Origin: Sorghum bicolor
Lineage: Eukaryota; Streptophyta; Magnoliopsida; Poales; Poaceae
Assembly: GCF_000003195.3 (NCBI RefSeq)
Contig: NC_012872.2
Span: forward strand, 25,167,258 to 25,231,257
DNA length: 64,000 nucleotides
Reading direction: 5' to 3'
Translations under genes and position numbers: made by a program
In this document: one piece after another, positions 57,274 to 64,000 of the stretch
How positions within the stretch are numbered: the stretch's first letter is position 1
How the letters are laid out: each line of letters starts with the position of its first letter
Notes under the pieces: generated by a model
The model's input: only the letters and a program-made list of their open reading frames with translations
Told to the model about the DNA's origin: nothing
Databases searched by the model: none

Positions 57274-59337
57274 TCATCCTTCGGGTGCATCAGATGGTCC
57301 CGGAGACGTGGACCTTGATTGCACCTCTTTCTCCCGCCATACTTGCTTGGTATTGATTTTTGGTTCAGCGGCTTCCTCTTCTTTCTTTTCGGCCCTTTTG
57401 GCCGACTTACCTCTCTTGTCCCTTCGGCGTCGGATGTGGCGAGGCTTAGTCGGAGGTTCTTTGTCCTTCACCTGCATGTTAGCTTTATAACCATTGAATG
57501 GACATTTTACCTTCCATCCTGGGAATTGGAGGTGAATCTGGCCGGACCCCACATAGATGACTGCATTGACCGTGTTGAGGAATGGCCTTCCCAAGATGAT
57601 CGAGACATCATTATTGGATCCCATATCCAAAATGATGAAGTCGGCAGGGACGTAGTCGTCTTGGACCTTTACCAGTATGTCCCTTGCCAACCCCTCAGGG
57701 AACCTGATCGTCTGATCTGCCATCTGCAAACGAACAAATGTGGGGTGCAAAGGCCCTCCTAGCAAATTATCATAAGTTACCTTGGCCATGATGTTGACAC
57801 CCGATCCAAGGTCGCAGAAGGCGTTGTGGAAGATTTGCGGTCCGATCTCACAGGTGATGGTCGGCAGGCCTGGGTCGTCCTTCTTGGTGATGAAGGGCGA
57901 ATCCAGATGATAGCTCCAGTTGGATTGTACCGAAGGCTTACCGAACCTCGTAGTAACTAGTTTAACTCCTTCAATTGGGTCCTCAGGTTTCCCTGGGATC
58001 TTACCTTGCTCAAAGGATGGGACAGCTGCTGCTAATTGAGCTAATTGTGTTTCTAGCATTTTGTTAAAGCTCAACTGATTTTTCATAGCAGAGTTAAAGC
58101 TATCCAACTTTTCACTTAAGTTTTCAAGGATCTTATCATTAGCCATCATTTTCTTGTTAATGCTATCATTGATTTTAGATTGGCCTAAGACAAGATCTCT
58201 AAGAGAAGGTTGGTTACCAAAAGAATTATTGAAATTTTGATTGTAACCATTACCTTGATTACCTTGGTAGAAGGGGCGCGAGTTCCATTGCTGTTGTTGG
58301 GGCCGGTACCCATTGTTGTTGTTGTTGATGAAGCTCACTTCCTCCTTTGTTTCGGGACAATTGTTTCCCGAATGATCATCTCCTCCGCACACTTCGCACC
58401 ATGAATCAGATTCAATGGCCCGTGCAGTGGCGTAAGGTTGAATGGTCTCTTGCTTGGAACTTTCTTCCATCTTCTTCATTAAGAGGTCCATCTTAGCAGA
58501 GAGCATTTCCACCTCATTCAAGGCATGGACACCTCTTCTCTTGGGTTGGAGGCGTTCCTTATTCCATCCTTGGTTTATAACCATCTTTTCAATGAGGTCC
58601 TTGGCATCCTTGACATTGTGTTGCAAGAATGCTCCTCCAGCGGCAGCATCAAGGTGACTACGGGCCAAACCGGTCAGGCCATGGTAGAAACCTTGGATTA
58701 GGAGCCACTCCTCTATCCCATGATGAGGACAGGCGCGAATGTACTCCTGCAGACGTTCCCATGCTTCGGGAATCGTCTCATCTGCTTGCTGTTGGAAGCT
58801 GGAAATCTTTCCACGAAGGGCGCTGGTCTTGCCCATCGGAAAGAACTTCTTGAGAAATGCATTGGCGCACCTCTCCCACGTGGTCACTTCACCCTTGTTG
58901 GCGTAGAACCATTGCTTCGCCTTCCCCAATAACGAGAATGGGAAGAGGCGAAGACGGATGGCGTCTGCGGCGACATTCTTGATGGTGAAGGTGCCGCACA
59001 CCTCCAAGAAGTGTTGGAGATGGGCATTGGCATCCTCGTGTGGCTTTCCACAGAAAGGATTAGCTTGCACCATATTGATAAGCGCAGGCTTCAACTCAAA
59101 AGTCGCATCCCCCAAGTTAAGCTGCGGACCCGTGGCGACATTGTCAGCCGACGGCGCAGAGTACTCAGAGATGGTCTTCTGGGCCATAGCTTCTTTGATA
59201 ACCGGTGCAGATACTCCTTCCTCTAACGGATTCAGGTTCGAGATGAACCTTTGAGGTGGAACTTGACGACGTCTAGTTCTCCTCAACAGTTGCTCAGGAT
59301 CTTCAACGAAGTTTGACGGCAATTTGAAACCGCTCAT
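57274..59337 (-). CDS. gag-pro: Gag-protease of element G, intact, 687 aa
   Basis: Gag for particle assembly fused to a retroviral-type aspartic protease, and the only intact pol-side function in G. Residues about 85-265 are the retrotransposon gag domain (LINMVQANPFCGKPHEDANA, RLRLFPFSLLGKAKQWFYAN). A CX2CX4HX4C zinc knuckle, CEVCGGDDHSGNNC, sits near residue 317. The protease active site is CDLGSGVNIM near residue 510, followed by the ILGRPFLNTV motif typical of this family. The frame ends in a charged tail (KRAEKKEEEAAEP) with a stop at 57274 and no RT. The ATG at 59337 is the first in frame, about 120 bp after the primer site. Compared with element D, it keeps the knuckle and protease. 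A truncated gag-pro with near-identical LTRs implies pol in trans. Confidence 0.88.
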   Translation of the reverse strand: MSGFKLPSNFVEDPEQLLRRTRRRQVPPQRFISNLNPLEEGVSAPVIKEAMAQKTISEYSAPSADNVATGPQLNLGDATFELKPALINMVQANPFCGKPHEDANAHLQHFLEVCGTFTIKNVAADAIRLRLFPFSLLGKAKQWFYANKGEVTTWERCANAFLKKFFPMGKTSALRGKISSFQQQADETIPEAWERLQEYIRACPHHGIEEWLLIQGFYHGLTGLARSHLDAAAGGAFLQHNVKDAKDLIEKMVINQGWNKERLQPKRRGVHALNEVEMLSAKMDLLMKKMEESSKQETIQPYATARAIESDSWCEVCGGDDHSGNNCPETKEEVSFINNNNNGYRPQQQQWNSRPFYQGNQGNGYNQNFNNSFGNQPSLRDLVLGQSKINDSINKKMMANDKILENLSEKLDSFNSAMKNQLSFNKMLETQLAQLAAAVPSFEQGKIPGKPEDPIEGVKLVTTRFGKPSVQSNWSYHLDSPFITKKDDPGLPTITCEIGPQIFHNAFCDLGSGVNIMAKVTYDNLLGGPLHPTFVRLQMADQTIRFPEGLARDILVKVQDDYVPADFIILDMGSNNDVSIILGRPFLNTVNAVIYVGSGQIHLQFPGWKVKCPFNGYKANMQVKDKEPPTKPRHIRRRRDKRGKSAKRAEKKEEEAAEPKINTKQVWREKEVQSRSTSPGPSDAPEG

Positions 59338-59453
59338 ACACTGTCAGGCTTCACAATAAAGGAAGACAAGACAAGTGATGGGTTATCCCTATCACTACTT
59401 GATAACTAGGAAACTCTGGATTCTCTTTTTGTTAAAACTCTTAGACAGACGCT

Positions 59454-59472
59454 TTCCCCGGCAACGGCGCCA
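59454..59472 (-). other. Primer-binding site, tRNA-Asp, element G
   Basis: The minus strand reads TGGCGCCGTTGCCGGGGAA, an exact complement of the tRNA-Asp 3' end, 8 bp from the LTR edge. Confidence 0.88.
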
Positions 59473-59480
59473 GAAATGCT

Positions 59481-61065
59481 TGTTGACACTTCTTAACGCA
59501 ACCACCGGATATCGGCGACGGCGCCAGAAGTGCCCTGGTAGGGTAACTCTATTTACTATTGGATAATTCCGCAAGCGCACAGAATGTACCGCTGTAGCAC
59601 TTCACCAAGGAGTATTCCAAGGTATCGTAATTTATATTTTCCCAAGGGAAAGCGGCTAAGTGTGTTTAACAAAAAGGGGAATGAGATTCCTTGAGTTATC
59701 TAGTATCAACTAGTGAATAAGGGTGGTAAATAACGAATAGGAAGGGTAGTGGTGAATCCAAGGTCCTATGCTAAAGGTAAATGGTAGAGTTAGCTAGGTA
59801 GGAGGACAACGAGTGAGCAAAGGACTCCTATGTATCTAACTTGACTTCTGTGACTTACTTTAATAGATAATTGTCTTAACTACGCTAGAGCCTTACTAAC
59901 TGTGTGCGAGGGATAGCCGAGCTGGTAAGACGCTTAGAAGGTTTTTCACCTAACCCCTTACCGAAAGCGACTATTGGGCTTATGGACGCCTTACCTTTTA
60001 AGAACTAGCCTGTACGTGAGGAGAACCTAATGCCGCCCACGATCTGTCACCTACTAGGGAGTGCGCTCCTACTTTCCGTTCAAGCCAGCGGTAATCAAAG
60101 GTAATCTTAAGTATGAGCACCACGCTCACACTTAATCCTACAACGCTAACTAGTTGCAGCTAGCTAGAGCTCCTATACAAGATAGGACGATGATGCACAC
60201 ACAGGAGTGGTTACAGGTCACTAACTTCACTAAGACAACTATATTACTAAAGTAAATGCACAACAAGACTAAAAGACTTGCACTAAGTAAGAACTCAGTA
60301 AAGTAAAGTAAGAATAATATATTAATAAAAGGAAAGTCTTACAAAAGTAGAAAGGTACAAGAGCTATACCAGACTCTCCAGAAGACGACTCCGGAGACCC
60401 CGAGCTTCGCTCGACTCGACTCTAACTCCCACTCTAGACTAACTACTACTCTACTTGTATGCTTGGAACTTGTAATGCACTTGGCCTTGGAATTGCACAC
60501 TTGAAATGAAGGATGGAGGCTGCCTTTTATAGAGGGAGATGGAGTAGGGGTTACTCCATCGCCACGTCATCGATCCGCGTGACATCTTCTCTCCACCCTT
60601 GGATCAAACCGACCTCACAACCGCCATTTGATCAACGGCAGGGGCAAATCAACATGTGGGACATGTGGGGAAGGTCGGTGGGAGGCCACCGACCCTGGAA
60701 CCGCCTTTGATGTGGGGTCGGGCGACCCCACTTCTGGGCCTCTGGGCCCACCAGCAGTGTCCACAAGGGTCCCTTATGTCGGTGGACTAGGTGGCACACC
60801 TGGGTCCCACCAAAGAGGGGTCGGGCGACCCCCTCCCTGTGGGCCCAGGGTGTCACCTGTTGTCCCCTCGATCTCCTCTTGATGATTCTGATGTTGGCTT
60901 TGTCAAATAATGTCTTGAATTTGTTGTTCCTGCATAAACAAGCTAAGAGTACAAGTGGAACTAGTTATGGATAAAATATGTTCATGTCATGTCGTTTCCC
61001 CTTGCAACCGAGGCATGTTGACGGTGTTTTGTATGTGGATTTCTATGGTATATCCACCGTCAACA
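59481..61065 (-). repeat. 5' LTR of element G
   Basis: 1585 bp, followed by the CTTCT duplication. Palindromes at 60713-60730 and 60817-60832, TATA box at 60531-60524, and a PBS-like copy at 59515-59532. Confidence 0.95.
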
Positions 61066-63003
61066 CTTCTACAGTTGGCACCTTGAAATTGACAGGAGTT
61101 ATGACCTTAGGCGCCGGCACCTCTGACTTTGCTAGCTCAGAAATCTCATGCTCTTGTATTGTGCGTTTCGAAGCAATGCCTGACAAAAATCACACTTGCC
61201 CAGCTGATTTTTTCTTTGGCTCGACTGGTGAAATCAACTTAGGTATCGGAAATACTTGCTTCTTTGGCAGCTTTGGTGTCTCACTTATTGGTTCTGGATC
61301 TTTGAGTTGTGGGGAAGGGGTTGAATTGAATGGTGGTGGAGATTGTGTTGACTGTGGGGTAGAAAGATCATGGAGAGGAGATGGTTGATGGATAGGGAAA
61401 ACATGGAGAGGTGATCATGGTGGGTCAGGAAGAGACTGGGGAGGTGAAGGCGGTGGGTTAGGAAGAGGATCGACATGAGCTGACGACTCCTAGGTTAGTG
61501 GCATCTCTTGAGAGGGTGGTGGTGGCTCCCTTAGTTGCACGTCCCTCCAAGGCCAAAGGATGAAATTGTTTATCGCCTGTCCCAGTTTCACAATGTCCTC
61601 AGGACCAAGGATGTCTAGAATCTCGTCCTCATATCCTTGGACCACGGTTGATACCTCTACTCTGCAGTAGTCTTTAGAATGTCAGCACCATGGTATTTAG
61701 GTCCTCCTGGGATCGCTTTGCCTCTGGCTACTTCCCTTGTACGATGATTGTTAATCCCATATCTTATGACAAGGGAGCAAGGTGTAGAAGTAACAATGTC
61801 GTCAACTGGATAGTGATCCTTGTTTGTCGTAGATGCGACACTCCTTGGAATGGTTGTTTCACTTGATGCCACCAACGGTTGCGACACCACTGGGACTAGC
61901 TACATTTGGGGAGCTTGAGTGCTCATTTGGGTAGCTGCATTTGACATGGCACTCGCTAGTTTCTGCATCAACTCAGGAGGAGGATTTTCTAGCAACTTCC
62001 CCATCATCTCTTGGAAGTCTTTCTTAGCCTCTTCCTAAAAATAATTTGCCATTTGTTCCTTGTACTGATCACGTTTCTTATACTCATTTGCCCATTGAGG
62101 GCCGAATCCATCCTTCCATCCTTCTTTGGATGAGATGCCTCGAACACGGCCAGGATGCTCGGGTTTACCGAGGCTAACACTAAGGATGTCCCTCTCCCTT
62201 CCTGGCGTAAACTGGCCTTCCTGCTGCATGCCTGCCACTGCAAAGATGCTCTTCATTGCTTCATCCAGCATTGGGTCTTCAAAGGACACACCCGTCTCAG
62301 TTTCCTTTGGCTTTCGAGCACGGATCCAATTCGCGGACCTTTCACTGACTTGCTCGGACAGCACTGGCAACCCTACTGCCTTCTTCGCAGCCTCTTCTTG
62401 CCTCCATTTAGGAACTTGGTGCCGGTAACCACCTGTGCCTAGATGGTGGTGGTACTTGTTCCTCTTTGCGACCTGGGAGTTGGCTTCGCTCCGAGCTAAG
62501 AAGTTAGGGTCATTCCTCTGCTCTAGAAAAACAGCCCACTGCCCTTTAGTAATATTGTATTTGAATGTCGGATCCATCCCTGTCTTTGCATACTTGACAT
62601 TCATCTCCGACCTCCAATTTCGGAAACTAACCGCACATTGCTTCATTGTATATGCCTTCACTAAATCTTCTGGCACATTCTTAGGAAACTGGAACCTTGT
62701 CTTAATCTTATCCCAAATTTTGATCTTGTGATTATTCGACATACTGGCCCAGTTCTTAACTGTGATATCAAGAAAGTCCCTCACGCAGAAACCAATTGCG
62801 TTCCTGTATTTGGGTAGGTCCTCCTCTGGAGCTAGGGGCTGTCCGGTAGGGCTCACATATGTGATGGCATATGTGTCATCTGGAAATTGGTTCAACCCTC
62901 TCTCACCTCGTTTCAAACCTAGCCGCTTCCTTTTCCTAGGCTGACATGGCCTCTCAGGGCTCGTCGTTGCGGTCGTCGGTTCCGGTGTGTCTTCGTGTGC
63001 CAC
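61066..63003 (-). pseudogene. CACTA gene, PF03004-like region and proline-rich linker
   Basis: The region at 63003-62035 is open and encodes NQFPDDTYAITYVSPTGQPL, CAVSFRNWRSEMNVKYAK, KGQWAVFLEQRNDPNFLARS and GWKDGFGPQWANEYKKRD. This matches my memory of the Transposase_24 family (PF03004, Ptta/En/Spm), thought to bind subterminal repeats. The frame continues past a stop at 62035, another near 61905 and a frameshift near 61660 into YEDEILDILGPEDIVKLGQA and a proline/serine-rich stretch. It ends at EVPAPKVITPVNFKVPTVE at the G insertion. The apparent start at 63003 is GTG, so it is an internal exon that joins the exon at 63376-63146; the exact acceptor is unclear. Confidence 0.8.
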
Positions 63004-63145
63004 TTCCTTCCTCCTGAGACATCATCTCTCTAAACTGAGACATTGCCTCCTGAGTATAGACATGTGAATCATGGGAGTGTTTATATGTAGAAACTATGAA
63101 TAGAAATCATTTAATTACATTAAATCGTGAATGTCTCTAGTTTAC

Positions 63146-63376
63146 CTCATCGGCTTCTGGATTGTAATCGGGGTCACGTGCCAATTCACGACGAGTCTTC
63201 CTCACTTCTAGAGGCTCCATGTCATCGCTAGCTTCTTGTTCATAGGACGATCCTGATGTTTCGCCCGTTTCTACTTGTTTCGTGACCTCACGAGCTTGTT
63301 CTATAGCGTCGGATGACCCTTCTACTTGCTCCGTGGGTTGGGACTGCAGTGCTTCGTCCTTGTGCGGAGAACTCAT
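63146..63376 (-). pseudogene. CACTA gene, N-terminal acidic exon
   Basis: The ATG at 63376 starts MSSPHKDEALQSQPTEQVEG. The exon is rich in Glu, Ser and Thr and ends DYNPEADE at a GT donor (gtaaac, 63145). It is intact on its own and is called part of a pseudogene because later exons carry stops. No domain is recognised. Confidence 0.65.
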
Positions 63377-63459
63377 CGCAGAAATCTATGTACTTTATGC
63401 ATAAAATTAAATTTATGTATCCTGGGGTATGAAATACATATATAAAGAGAAATACATAC

Positions 63460-63750
63460 ACTAATACATATACAAAGAGAAATAATAACAAGTATTTATA
63501 AAAGGATTAATTATGAATCCTATTACATATACAAAGATAAATAATAACAAGTATTTATGAAAGGAATAATTATGAATCCTATTACATATACAAAGAGAAA
63601 TAATAACAAGTATTTATAAAAAGATTAATTATGAATCCTATTACATATACAAAGAGAAATAATAACAAGTATTTATAAAAGGAATAATTATGAATGCTAT
63701 TACATATATAAAGAGTAATAATAACAAGTATTTATAAAAGGATAGACACA
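63460..63750. repeat. 59-bp tandem repeat upstream of the CACTA gene
   Basis: About five units with a phrase tatgaatcctattacatata at 63512, 63571, 63630 and 63689 (spacing exactly 59). Units differ by one to four bases. The whole stretch 63377-64000 is AT-rich and otherwise empty. Confidence 0.9.
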
Positions 63751-64000
63751 AATAATACATACATATATTTCCTCAACATAATCACATATGAAATAATAAT
63801 TATGAATTCTATTACATATATATTAAATGATTTACAAAGAGATTATATCATACCTGCTTTTATTTTTATTTTTTCTGATTTTTGTATTTTTTGCTATATT
63901 TTATAACATTATAACATGTATTTACAAAAATAATAACAATTATTTATACAATAATAATTATGAATAAAATTACATGTAAAAGACATAATAATATACCTGA

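Larger units (their letters stand above)
51811..61065 (-). mobile_element. Young non-autonomous Athila-like element G, complete
   Basis: A 9255-bp element with perfect TSDs (CTTCT at 51806-51810 and 61066-61070) and two 1585-bp LTRs that differ at about 7 sites by eye. On the minus strand: tRNA-Asp primer site (59472-59454), gag-protease (59337-57274), a leader with its own TATA box, an ATHILA-ORF-like gene (56179-54780), a 3' non-coding region shared with element D, a hairpin and a polypurine tract. There is no RT or integrase. The near-identical LTRs show recent movement, so pol must come from elsewhere. Confidence 0.95.
20563..64000 (-). mobile_element. CACTA (En/Spm-type) DNA transposon E, 3' end to beyond the window
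   Basis: The left terminus is CACTAGTACATTGG at 20563 with subterminal hairpins. Coding pieces on the minus strand give the last gene of a grass CACTA element: an acidic N-terminal exon, a PF03004-like (Transposase_24, Ptta/En/Spm) region, a proline-rich stretch, then a C48/Ulp1-like peptidase. Two later retrotransposons, F (21501-50863) and G (51811-61065), split it. Without them only about 4.8 kb of E is in view. The TNP2 transposase gene, if present, should lie to the right. The right terminus is not seen, so the 3-bp TSD (possibly AGA at 20560-20562) is unconfirmed. Confidence 0.85.

Noticed and set aside
63460..63750. CRISPR-like array
   Set aside because: Direct tandem units with no unique spacers, in a plant genome.

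Overview
The window is repeat DNA from a plant nuclear genome, almost certainly a grass and probably a panicoid such as Sorghum or a relative. The grounds are tRNA-Asp- and tRNA-iMet-primed Ty3/gypsy elements, a CACTA element with subterminal 'acaggcgg' hairpins, and a plant L1-type LINE. I found no host gene, rRNA, tRNA or CRISPR array. Everything I could assign belongs to one stack of transposable elements nested inside each other, and the target-site duplications (TSDs) let most of the stack be read exactly.

Layout, left to right. (1) 1-4610: the 3' end of a Tat-lineage gypsy element (T1, plus strand) with an antisense gene (26-3329) and its 3' LTR (3888-4610). It sits inside a LINE (4611-7812), which sits in the left LTR of an old, almost empty gypsy element 'A' (minus strand, 7813-20562). 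(2) 9926-17999: a non-autonomous Athila-like element 'D' (TSD GCAAC) inside the right LTR of A. It has an intact gag and no pol. (3) 20563 to beyond 64000: a minus-strand CACTA (En/Spm-type) element 'E', also in A's LTR. Its last gene (PF03004-like region plus C48/Ulp1-like peptidase) is split by two later insertions. (4) 21501-50863: a second, complete but decayed Tat element 'F' (minus strand, imperfect TSD CCTCT/CCTCC) inside E. (5) Inside F: a 15.7-kb Tekay/Del-like chromovirus 'H' (29433-45112, TSD GGCGG, two 4588-bp LTRs), and a solo LTR 'I' of the D family (45709-47063, TSD GTCGG). (6) 51811-61065: a young non-autonomous Athila-like element 'G' (minus strand, TSD CTTCT), also in E. It has an intact gag-protease gene and an ATHILA-ORF-like gene broken by a 44-bp duplication.

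Notable biology. Both Tat copies carry, antisense to gag-pol, a six-exon gene with a plant-mobile-domain-like core and coiled-coil tail, with its own TATA box about 150 bp before the ATG. A short word, GCCGAT/ATCGGC, is scattered at high density over both Tat elements, in LTRs, exons and introns and on both strands, and is rare in the elements nested within them. Every gypsy element in which I can see the polypurine tract has a stem-loop just before it, and the stems differ by paired changes between families. Two elements have gag or gag-pro but no pol, and so presumably depend on relatives elsewhere.

Limits: splice sites, family names and divergences were judged by eye. No database search was possible. 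Pfam and lineage names come from recognised motifs.
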